From: Flammeovirgaceae bacterium
GTDB taxonomy: Bacteria > Bacteroidota > Bacteroidia > Cytophagales > Cyclobacteriaceae
NCBI GenBank assembly: GCA_003229495.1
Contig: QIEB01000263.1
Coordinates: forward strand, 1 to 24,133
Length of the DNA: 24,133 nt
Direction of reading: 5' to 3'
Below are positions 16,196 through 22,931 of this stretch, in pieces; the stretch's first letter is position 1; the number at the start of each line of letters is the position of its first letter. Below the pieces are notes generated by a model, which ran no database searches, was not told where the DNA came from, and worked only from the letters and a program-made list of their open reading frames with translations. The position numbers and the translations under genes are program-made.

Positions 16196-17365
16196 TTAAT
16201 TTGTGGTAGCGGCTTTGGCTGTGGATTTAGTCTTACCCTCTAAAGTATCGCGTTTATTAGTCACAATCATATTGTTGTAAGCGTTGATTAATGGTTCAAT
16301 TACTAGTTCACTATTTTCATCTAATCCATTAAATATCACTGTTTTACTATTTAGTCTAAATATGGTGATGTTTTGTACTTCCAGAATAGAATCACTTTCT
16401 ACAGTATATACTTGAGAGCCGTTATATACAGCGCTGCGATCTATTTCCATGACATTGGGTATGGTCTCACCCGGAATAACCGCCTTCAGGTAGAGTCCAT
16501 CATAAACCCTGTTTTCATTGGGCAGGATTTCTATGGTTACATCAATGGCCTGGGTAGTTTGATTGACCACTTCGCTGATTCGTCGCACCTTTCCCTCCCA
16601 GGTCATAAAGCCGTCTTCGGTTGAAACTACGGCTTTGCTCCCCTTGCGGATCCATTTGATATCAGAAGTCTCTACAGGAACCTTCAGTTCCAACTTGCCA
16701 CTTCTGATGATACGCCCAATCTTATTTCCCGGATTTACATAGGCGCCAGCTTCAAACAACACATTTGAAAAACTACCGTTAAACGGGGCATAAACTAAAT
16801 GCTTGCGTAAACTTGTCTCGGCCCGCTTTATGCTAAAGTAATTGCTGAAGATGCTTTTTGTAGCCAGGAAGGTCTTTTCCTTATCTGTTTTGTAGTTGGG
16901 AAGCTCTGGTAAGTTCCTGTCAATGTCAATATTTTCGAAATACGTGTTCCATTTTGGGTAAGCATCAGGAAAATCAATTTTTAAGTCCGGTAAAATGGTA
17001 GCCAGATCTTTCAAAAAGTTACTCTTTTGGGATTTTAGATCCAATCTGGCCTCTGAGTCCTCAATTCTAAACAATAATGTTCCTTTTCTGAAGTCCTGAC
17101 CGGCTTTCAGCCGGACTTGGCCAGCTAAAATTCTACCGGAAACTTCTGCAATTAGATCAATAGGATGAGATGACTCAACTCTTCCGAAGGTGGTAATACG
17201 TGTATCCACCTCGGAATAGGTAACAGGGATGGTTTTTACAAATTTTGGCGGTATTTTAACTGATATTGTAGCTGGCTTTGACTTCATTCCAGCAAAAAAT
17301 CCTCCTGCTATCAGCATGATGATAAAAACCCCTATTGCAACAATGATTGTTTGCCTCTTTGTCAT
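16196..17365 (-). CDS. RND efflux periplasmic adaptor (HlyD/MFP family)
   Basis: 389 residues. One N-terminal membrane helix (~6-26), no lipobox. Then the first half of the lipoyl domain (PIDLIAEVSGRILAGQVRLK), an alpha-hairpin at ~100-190, the second lipoyl half (LVYAPFNGSFSNVLFEAGAY), and the beta-barrel and membrane-proximal domains (KLELKVPVETSDIKWIRKGS). The hairpin contains a Pro- and aromatic-rich insertion around DFPDAYPKWNTYF, which interrupts a smooth coiled coil. It links the RND pump to the outer-membrane channel. First gene of the operon; the RND gene starts 6 bp after its stop. A sequence resembling a sigma-54 promoter, but one base short in spacing, lies about 104 bp upstream. 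Confidence 0.93.
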   Translation of the reverse strand: MTKRQTIIVAIGVFIIMLIAGGFFAGMKSKPATISVKIPPKFVKTIPVTYSEVDTRITTFGRVESSHPIDLIAEVSGRILAGQVRLKAGQDFRKGTLLFRIEDSEARLDLKSQKSNFLKDLATILPDLKIDFPDAYPKWNTYFENIDIDRNLPELPNYKTDKEKTFLATKSIFSNYFSIKRAETSLRKHLVYAPFNGSFSNVLFEAGAYVNPGNKIGRIIRSGKLELKVPVETSDIKWIRKGSKAVVSTEDGFMTWEGKVRRISEVVNQTTQAIDVTIEILPNENRVYDGLYLKAVIPGETIPNVMEIDRSAVYNGSQVYTVESDSILEVQNITIFRLNSKTVIFNGLDENSELVIEPLINAYNNMIVTNKRDTLEGKTKSTAKAATTN

Positions 17366-17468
17366 GAAAATCAGTACGGATAGCTACTTTCTTGTACTAA
17401 TATTAACTTAAAGAGTTGTTTTTAGAGGTATAAATTATTTGGAAGGCAAGAATCCTGTTTAAATGCGA

Positions 17469-17482
17469 GCAACCAGCAGCCA
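17469..17482 (-). promoter_or_regulatory. Near-match to a sigma-54 -24/-12 promoter upstream of the efflux operon
   Basis: On the - strand the sequence is TGGCTGCTGGTTGC, close to TGGCAC-N5-TTGC, but GG and GC are 9 bases apart and not the required 10. It lies about 104 bp before the adaptor start. The sigma-54 activator gene beside the operon makes it worth noting, but the spacing defect keeps confidence low. Confidence 0.2.
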
Positions 17483-17517
17483 AACTCCGGATTGTGGGAG
17501 ATTAAGTTTTAATAATA

Positions 17518-18327
17518 TTAGATTACTTTGATAATCTGCATGGAACTGTTCCCTGGAAGATCTATGTATTTAAGATTGTTGTATCTATAGAACTTTACAC
17601 CAAGTATGAGTAACAACCTGCTGGTATCACTTGGCAAGGCCTCTCCATTATATACAGATAGCTGCTGTGTGGTACTTTCTTCCGGGTAGTTAATAATTGG
17701 ATGAATAGGATTTTCTTGGGAGCTGTTACGAGCATGCACTTCCGGCGCACAGGGATTGTATTCTTTTGATTCTTTAGTATAGGTATAGTCAGATAATAGC
17801 AGTAAATGAGAAAACAATTGATAGTGCGAGGCAATATCAGGAGCGATCAGGTCTTCTTTTGGAGTGAATGAGGGGATATGTAGGATCAGTTGACCATAAT
17901 TAGAACCACTCATCACCATAATGTTATTGGGGAATGTCTCATTGAAAGGAGCATTCGAGTTAAAATCGAACCCCTCCAGGGTTTTTCCGTTTTCACTTAA
18001 TAGAATAGGTCGTTTACCTTTAGCACCTTCACTTAATTGCGCTAGATTTCTGAATCTGGCGGTCAACTTGCCAGAAACATAGGGTTCACAAATCTTGGCC
18101 ATTTTTTTAGGCAAAGAATGCCTAAGGGCTCTGGCTAAATTTGAGGCAGCCGCAAATTCTTGTTGATTCTTGCGTAAATCTGCGTAATTCTCACCCGTCT
18201 TTACCTCTTCTGAACTGGGCCCCCCTTTCCTTGCTACAATTGTCTTATCCACCCCTCGTATCTTGTATACTCTGAGATTATCTAAATCTTGTTGATAATT
18301 CGTTATCCTTTTAGACGTGCCTGCCAT
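17518..18327 (-). CDS. Uncharacterised protein, probably a Bacteroidota-specific family
   Basis: 269 residues, no signal peptide, no membrane helix, so probably cytoplasmic. I cannot assign a function. Visible parts: an N-terminal basic segment (RVYKIRGVDKTIVARKGGPS, then EEVKTGENYADLRKNQQEF) and a helical SNLARALRHSLPKKMAKICE; a middle part with HIPSFTPKEDLIAPDIASHY; and a C-terminus LLLILGVKFYRYNNLKYIDL followed by a short strand-like end. From memory, the RKGGP segment near the N-terminus and the GVKFY segment near the C-terminus recur together in unnamed Bacteroidota proteins, which suggests one conserved two-ended family (inference). It stands alone: 152 bp before the efflux operon start and 329 bp after pntB, with a possible promoter box upstream. 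Confidence 0.7.
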   Translation of the reverse strand: MAGTSKRITNYQQDLDNLRVYKIRGVDKTIVARKGGPSSEEVKTGENYADLRKNQQEFAAASNLARALRHSLPKKMAKICEPYVSGKLTARFRNLAQLSEGAKGKRPILLSENGKTLEGFDFNSNAPFNETFPNNIMVMSGSNYGQLILHIPSFTPKEDLIAPDIASHYQLFSHLLLLSDYTYTKESKEYNPCAPEVHARNSSQENPIHPIINYPEESTTQQLSVYNGEALPSDTSRLLLILGVKFYRYNNLKYIDLPGNSSMQIIKVI

Positions 18328-18386
18328 AAACCTACTTATTTAAATATTCTTAGTTTTCTTCGCTGCTACAGTTGTTTGATCAATAC

Positions 18387-18394
18387 CAAATTTA
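18387..18394 (-). promoter_or_regulatory. Possible -7 promoter box for the uncharacterised 269-residue gene
   Basis: On the - strand this reads TAAATTTG, a full match to the Bacteroidota -7 consensus TAnnTTTG, about 60 bp before the start at 18327. The best -33 candidate upstream (ATTG at 18420-18423) is 25 bases away, longer than usual, so only the -7 box is well supported. Confidence 0.35.
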
Positions 18395-18540
18395 AAGCTT
18401 TGGTTTTATGGTTTTCTTTCAATTTATGACTTTTTATTACTCGTAAGATATTCATCCTCAGTTTATTGTATTTTGAATGATCTATCGACAAAATACAACA
18501 AAATCCAGGCTGCATTAAAGACGTGAAAATATTTGAAAAA

Positions 18541-18580
18541 TGCAAAAAATTGCTTATTTAATTAACACTATTTAAATAAG
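18541..18580 (-). terminator. Probable terminator of the pnt operon
   Basis: CTTATTTAA and TTAAATAAG (18553-18561 and 18572-18580) form a perfect 9-bp stem with a 10-base loop. On the - strand the stem is followed after a few bases by a T6 run. It lies about 75 bases past the pntB stop. The stem has only AT pairs apart from its base pair, so strength is doubtful, and a second hairpin (18577-18597) competes with it. Confidence 0.4.
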
Positions 18581-18656
18581 TGTTTATCAAATACTTATAG
18601 AATGTTACCGGATATTTACATTAAGGATGGTACTTCGGATTATTTCAAGAACGACA

Positions 18657-20045
18657 TTACACGTTATTCATTTCCTCGATCAGTTTACTAATGGAGCTTT
18701 TGGCGTCGCCAAACAACATACGAGTACGTTCTCCGAAGAACAGTTGGTTCTGAATACCGGCGTAACCGGGGTTCATACTTCGCTTCAATACGATTACATT
18801 TTTAGCCTGTTCCACATCCAGGATTGGCATTCCGTAGATGGGACTGGCAGTATCGGTCTTGGCCGCAGGGTTAACTACATCATTGGCACCTATCACCAGC
18901 ACTACGTCTGTGCTGGGAAACTCCCTGTTGGCTTCGTCCAGGTCTAATAGCTTAGGATAAGGTACATCAGCCTCGGCTAATAGTACGTTCATGTGCCCCG
19001 GCATTCTGCCAGCAACCGGATGAATAGCATATTTTAAACTCACGCCCTCCGCTTCCAGAATTTTTTCCAGATCGTGTACTGTATGCTGAGCCTGGGCCAC
19101 TGCCATTCCATAGCCAGGCACTACCATTACCTTTTGAGCATATTTGAGCATTATTGCGGTATCCGCGTAAGTCGCTACTTTAGCAACTTGATCTCCTGAT
19201 TCAGCAGTACTTCCACCCGATACGGTAAAACCGCCGACTATCACATTCAATAACGAGCGATTCATGGCCTTACACATCAGCATGGTTAGTATGGTACCTG
19301 CAGCTCCCACCAGTACACCACCAACCAACATTACCTGGTTTCCATAAATAAGACCAGCCAGGGCCGCCCCTAGCCCTGTGAATGAGTTTAACAATGAGAT
19401 CACCACCGGCATGTCACCACCTCCGATTGGGGTAACAAAAGTGACACCATAAATCAGACTAAGAATCAAAACAACCATTATATAAGTAAAATTCAACTCC
19501 GGCTGTAGCATGGTATAGACACTGACGGTCAGGATAATCAATAGAAGCAACATATTGACCACCTTGGGCGCAGGTGGAACCAGGCTGTCCCTTAAAAAGC
19601 CATCCAGCTTCCCGTATGCCACCAGGCTCCCGGTAAATGATATGCTTCCTACGAAAAGAGCAAAGAACGTGGTAATAATTTGTCCGCTTAACAAAGGCTC
19701 CCCAGATGGATGATTATAAAATTCAACAATAGACAACAACATGGCACAGGCACCTCCCAGTCCGTTGAATATGCTGACCATTTCTGGCATGGCGGTCATT
19801 TTTATCTTCTTGGCAGCCACCAACCCGATGATGGTTCCAACTAATATTCCCCCGGCAATCCAAGGGTAATTGTTATCGCCATCAGGCAAAGGAGTTATCA
19901 AAGTAACTATGAGGGCCCCGATCATCCCCGCAGCAGCTAACAGATTACCGGTCCTGGCGCTATCAGGGCTACTCAGTTTTTTAAGTCCAATAATGAAAAG
20001 TGATATACAGATCAGGTAAATAAAATTGGTAATAGTACCTTCCAA
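18657..20045 (-). CDS. pntB: Proton-translocating NAD(P) transhydrogenase, subunit beta
   Basis: 462 residues. The N-terminal ~280 residues are membrane helices of domain II (FIYLICISLFIIGLKKLSSP, GNLLAAAGMIGALIVTLITP). The C-terminal domain III binds NADP(H): GYGMAVAQAQHTVHDLEKIL beginning at Gly311, then VIGANDVVNPAAKTD, YGMPILDVEQAKNVIVLKRS and PGYAGIQNQLFFGERTRMLF. All signature segments are present. Together with PntAA and PntAB it couples hydride transfer from NADH to NADP+ to proton entry. The start appears to be TTG: an in-frame TAA sits five codons upstream at 20058-20060, no ATG lies between, and the next in-frame ATG would delete the first helix. Last gene of the operon, 20 bp after pntAB. 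Confidence 0.95.
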   Translation of the reverse strand: MEGTITNFIYLICISLFIIGLKKLSSPDSARTGNLLAAAGMIGALIVTLITPLPDGDNNYPWIAGGILVGTIIGLVAAKKIKMTAMPEMVSIFNGLGGACAMLLSIVEFYNHPSGEPLLSGQIITTFFALFVGSISFTGSLVAYGKLDGFLRDSLVPPAPKVVNMLLLLIILTVSVYTMLQPELNFTYIMVVLILSLIYGVTFVTPIGGGDMPVVISLLNSFTGLGAALAGLIYGNQVMLVGGVLVGAAGTILTMLMCKAMNRSLLNVIVGGFTVSGGSTAESGDQVAKVATYADTAIMLKYAQKVMVVPGYGMAVAQAQHTVHDLEKILEAEGVSLKYAIHPVAGRMPGHMNVLLAEADVPYPKLLDLDEANREFPSTDVVLVIGANDVVNPAAKTDTASPIYGMPILDVEQAKNVIVLKRSMNPGYAGIQNQLFFGERTRMLFGDAKSSISKLIEEMNNV

Positions 20046-20065
20046 AGCGTTGTTATTTTAAAATT

Positions 20066-20377
20066 TTATTTCTTTTTCTTTTTAAACATTTCGAGCATGC
20101 GATTGGTCACTGCAAATCCGCCCGCCACATTGATCATTGCCAGCATAATACCAAAAAAGCCCAAAGTAAGTATGGTATAGTCGTCAGAACTTGCCTGTCG
20201 GATCAGCAACACGGCACCTATGATTACCACCCCGCTAATGGCATTTGCCCCGGACATCAATGGGGTGTGCAATACTGTCGGGACGTTCGAAATCACCTCG
20301 GTACCTAGAAAAATAATGAAGACCAGAATATATATCATGGTCAGGTTATCACCGATTAATTGATAGAAAAGGTCCAT
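20066..20377 (-). CDS. pntAB: NAD(P) transhydrogenase alpha subunit, membrane part
   Basis: 103 residues with three hydrophobic segments (NLTMIYILVFIIFLGTEVIS, AISGVVIIGAVLLI, TLGFFGIMLAMINVAGGFAV). VPTVLHTPLMSGANAISGVV is the conserved core of this small subunit. The C-terminus NRMLEMFKKKKK is basic and cytoplasmic. In many bacteria this domain is fused to the end of PntA; here it is a separate gene, as in the three-subunit enzymes of Rhodospirillum type. It provides the membrane helices of the alpha side. The ATG at 20377 is separated from the pntAA stop only by heptamer repeats. Confidence 0.93.
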   Translation of the reverse strand: MDLFYQLIGDNLTMIYILVFIIFLGTEVISNVPTVLHTPLMSGANAISGVVIIGAVLLIRQASSDDYTILTLGFFGIMLAMINVAGGFAVTNRMLEMFKKKKK

Positions 20378-20379
20378 TA

Positions 20380-20408
20380 TTAGTTTTTAGTTTTTAGTTT
20401 TTAGTTGG
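20380..20408. repeat. TAGTTTT heptamer array filling the pntAA-pntAB spacer
   Basis: Three exact TAGTTTT units (20381-20401) and one divergent unit TAGTTGG (20402-20408) on the + strand. The genes run on the - strand, where the array reads as repeats of AAAACTA and contains the pntAA stop codon TAA at 20401-20403. The 23-bp spacer between the two genes is essentially nothing but this array. Confidence 0.8.
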
Positions 20409-21504
20409 CATAATGAGCATGCCCCTGATGGGCAATACAACTTGATCCTAATATCTCGTTTTCCATATCCAAATTAAGGGTACCATCTTCTGAGATCAAT
20501 ACCTTAAGAAAGTTGAATATGTTCTTGGCATATAACTGACTGGCATGCATAGGCACTTGTTGGGCCAGGTCTGAATTGCCAATAATGGTAACCTCATGGG
20601 CGACTATGGTCTCATTGTCCTTTGTAAGCTCACAATTTCCTCCGGTTGAGGAGGCCAAATCTATTATCACAGATCCTGGTTTCATAGATTTAACAGTCTC
20701 TGTTTTGATTAATAAAGGTGCGGGTTTACCTCTTAGCTGCGCGGTAGTAATGATAACATCTGCTTTGGTGGCTTTCTCCTGAATGAGCACCTGTTGCTGC
20801 TGTCTATACTCTTCAGTTTGCTCTACTGCATATCCTCCGGCATCTTTATCATCGGTGGCTCCTTCCACCATCACGAACTTAGCCCCGAGACTCTCCACCT
20901 CCTCCTTTGCTGCCAGGCGAGTATCAAATGCCTCCACAACCCCTCCCAGGCGTTTTGCGGTAGCTATGGCCTGTAGTCCTGCTACACCTGCCCCTAACAC
21001 TAAAACCTTCGCTGGGGGTATGGTACCTGCAGCAGTGGTGAGCATGGGAAAGTAGCGAGGCAAATTGTTAGCAGCCTCTAGCACAGCACGATAGCCTGCA
21101 ATTGAGGCCATAGAAGATAGAACATCCATTGATTGGGCCAGGGTAATCCTGGGAATCATGTCCATACTGAAAGCAGTTACATTACTGGATGACAACATTT
21201 TAGACACACTATCATCATTAAATGGTTGAAATGAGGAGATTACCACGGTATCGCTTTTCAAGCCATCATATAAATCCCCTGATAGTTTGTTGATGGATAA
21301 CAGCATATCTGCACTTTCCAATACTTCCTCCCGGGTAGTTACTTTTGCTCCACCCTTTTCAAACTGTTGATCTGAAATGTACGACCGCAAACCTGCACCT
21401 GATTCTACCAGTACACTATTACTTGTTTCAATTAACTGCTTGATCACATCGGGTACCAAAGCCACACGTTTGTCTGATGGTTCGGAGATAATGCCTATTT
21501 GCAT
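20401..21504 (-). CDS. pntAA: NAD(P) transhydrogenase alpha subunit, NAD-binding part
   Basis: The start is set at ATG 21504, giving MQIGIISEPSDKRVALVPDV, the conserved N-terminus of this family; a further ATG at 21555 adds 17 unrelated residues. 367 residues follow, a domain I of normal length without membrane helices. The dinucleotide fold is VLVLGAGVAGLQAIATAKRL (GAGVAG at 171-176), followed by AFDTR and the mobile-loop region around GGYAVEQTEEYRQQQQ. DVIITTAQLRGKPAPLLI and PGSVIIDLASSTGGNCELT complete the signature. It binds NAD(H) on the cytoplasmic side and passes hydride to PntB. First gene of pntAA-pntAB-pntB, 81 bp after the LETM1-like gene; no strong promoter box was found in that gap. 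Confidence 0.95.
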   Translation of the reverse strand: MQIGIISEPSDKRVALVPDVIKQLIETSNSVLVESGAGLRSYISDQQFEKGGAKVTTREEVLESADMLLSINKLSGDLYDGLKSDTVVISSFQPFNDDSVSKMLSSSNVTAFSMDMIPRITLAQSMDVLSSMASIAGYRAVLEAANNLPRYFPMLTTAAGTIPPAKVLVLGAGVAGLQAIATAKRLGGVVEAFDTRLAAKEEVESLGAKFVMVEGATDDKDAGGYAVEQTEEYRQQQQVLIQEKATKADVIITTAQLRGKPAPLLIKTETVKSMKPGSVIIDLASSTGGNCELTKDNETIVAHEVTIIGNSDLAQQVPMHASQLYAKNIFNFLKVLISEDGTLNLDMENEILGSSCIAHQGHAHYAN

Positions 21505-21585
21505 GTAGTTTAATTGATTATTTTTTGACCGCTCAATATAGATAATGCCTACCAATTAAAAAACCTCTCTCCTTGATTTTAGTGC

Positions 21586-22842
21586 TTATTCCCGAAACGC
21601 ACTGGGGAATGCTGTTTTAGGGAGTATACTCAACAACATCGGTAGAGTGATAAAGGTAAAGGGCAAGGCAATTATCACGAAAGCAGGAATGGTTTTTAGA
21701 ATATCTATAAGTTGTTCATTTACCATCCTTTTCTCCAGTTTAGTTAATTTCGTAGTTCTACTCTTTCCTAAGAGATAAAATAGTTCTTTGCTTTCTTTAA
21801 TTTCCTGAACAACATAATCCTTATTCTTATTGATGAATCCTTTCAATCTCACCATAAATCTACTGCCTACCATTTCCAAGTTATGTTTTCCTAAAAGGTA
21901 GTGCATTGCCGACCAGTTGTCCAGTACAAAGCTTTCTACAGCCAGCATGCTTTCAGCTATTTCCTCCGGGGGAAATTCCAGTTGTGCACCCAGCTTCTCA
22001 ATAAATATATGCTCTTGGACTAGCAATTTTTTGTCGGCCCAAGTGACCAAAATAGCCATTTCTAAAAGGTACTTTCTTAGCAACCAGCTATCCACTGCTG
22101 GAATATCTACCGCAGAGAGGTCTTTCATATTGCTGAATAAAGCCCTGGCTTCTTTTTCCATGCTTGGGGGAAGATCGGCTGATTGTAGAAAAAATTCAAA
22201 AAGTGCTCGCTCCTCCTTTTGTAGTTTATTATCCGCCTGAGCCGCCAGGGCCATTATACCCAGGATAGTAAACCGCAAATGCTCCTTTTCTCCCCTAATA
22301 TGTTTGGATGATGAGGAACCTAAGCCACTCACCCACTCCCCGAAAAAAAATACATCAAGAAAGAGCATGCTGTTATGAAAAAGATTCGCCAAATAGTTCT
22401 TAGTCAACGAAGTATTTATATTAATTCGCTTACCAATAACCTTCTCCGCCAGATAGTAAGGGTTTTTAAGGTAACTGGTAATATTGCCTTCATATATATC
22501 AGGATAAATATTTAAAAAATAGTCCGATATCTCGAATATTAATTGTTCTGTGATATCTGGGCTGGCTATGGAAGGTTGACTTCCTTTCAGACGCAAACTA
22601 CCATGACAGAGCAGCGATTCGGTGAAAATCAATTTCATTTGACCCACAGGGTCCAGGTGACCAGTCTTTAGACCGGTGGTGCCTAAATTCCGTACCGGAT
22701 GGCCATACATGATACCTGTTGGTTGAAGTAAACGGTACAGGACCTGCTCTGAATGTGACTGTTGAAACTGTTCCACCCCGGTTCCAGGCAATTTAACCAG
22801 TTCACAATAGTGGCGTAACCAGCCTGTAGCATTTGGATCCAT
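21586..22842 (-). CDS. LETM1/TerB-type membrane protein (LETM1-related biofilm-associated protein)
   Basis: 418 residues. The N-terminus MDPNATGWLRHYCELVKLPG fits the start of known Bacteroidota relatives. A TerB-like helical segment lies at ~192-255 (ILGIMALAAQADNKLQKEER, Asp204 in the acidic AQAD motif). A second similar one follows at ~265-310 (EMAILVTWADKKLLVQEHIF). The last ~60 residues match the LETM1 core: SRTTKLTKLEKRMVNEQLID then a hydrophobic IPAFVIIALPFTFITLPMLL and the end ILPKTAFPSAFRE. LETM1 in mitochondria is tied to K+/H+ or Ca2+/H+ exchange; the role in bacteria is not established, and the 'biofilm' name comes from family annotation. The gene begins 5 bp after a tetramer repeat array that makes up its whole upstream spacer. 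Confidence 0.82.
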   Translation of the reverse strand: MDPNATGWLRHYCELVKLPGTGVEQFQQSHSEQVLYRLLQPTGIMYGHPVRNLGTTGLKTGHLDPVGQMKLIFTESLLCHGSLRLKGSQPSIASPDITEQLIFEISDYFLNIYPDIYEGNITSYLKNPYYLAEKVIGKRININTSLTKNYLANLFHNSMLFLDVFFFGEWVSGLGSSSSKHIRGEKEHLRFTILGIMALAAQADNKLQKEERALFEFFLQSADLPPSMEKEARALFSNMKDLSAVDIPAVDSWLLRKYLLEMAILVTWADKKLLVQEHIFIEKLGAQLEFPPEEIAESMLAVESFVLDNWSAMHYLLGKHNLEMVGSRFMVRLKGFINKNKDYVVQEIKESKELFYLLGKSRTTKLTKLEKRMVNEQLIDILKTIPAFVIIALPFTFITLPMLLSILPKTAFPSAFRE

Positions 22843-22847
22843 GCCTT

Positions 22848-22931
22848 GTTAGTGAGTTAGTGAGTTAGTGAGTTAGTGAGTGAGTTAGTGAATGAGTTAG
22901 TGAATGAGTGAATGAGTTGGTGAGTTGGTGA
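22848..22931. repeat. 84-bp array of 21 tetramers (GTTAGTGA octamer)
   Basis: On the + strand the array divides exactly into 21 tetramers. It starts with four GTTAGTGA octamers, then mixes GTGA, ATGA, GTTA and GTTG, ending with two GTTGGTGA octamers. It fills the 54-bp spacer between the barrel gene and the LETM1-like gene almost completely and extends 35 bp into the barrel gene's 3' end, where it supplies the last ~11 codons and the stop (TAA, - strand, 22897-22899). The left half is regular and the right half worn, as if it grew from the left. Confidence 0.9.

Larger units (their letters stand above)
18328..18656. other. 329-bp gene-free region between pntB and the uncharacterised gene
   Basis: AT-rich throughout, with no plausible coding frame. 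Working from the pntB side it holds two mutually exclusive hairpins (18553-18580 and 18577-18597), a T-rich tract on the - strand (18543-18550), and near the 269-residue gene a -7-like promoter box (18387-18394). No tRNA or structured RNA was recognised. Confidence 0.5.

Noticed and set aside
22848..22931. CRISPR array
   Set aside because: Units are 4-8 bp with no spacers of unique sequence and no cas genes nearby.
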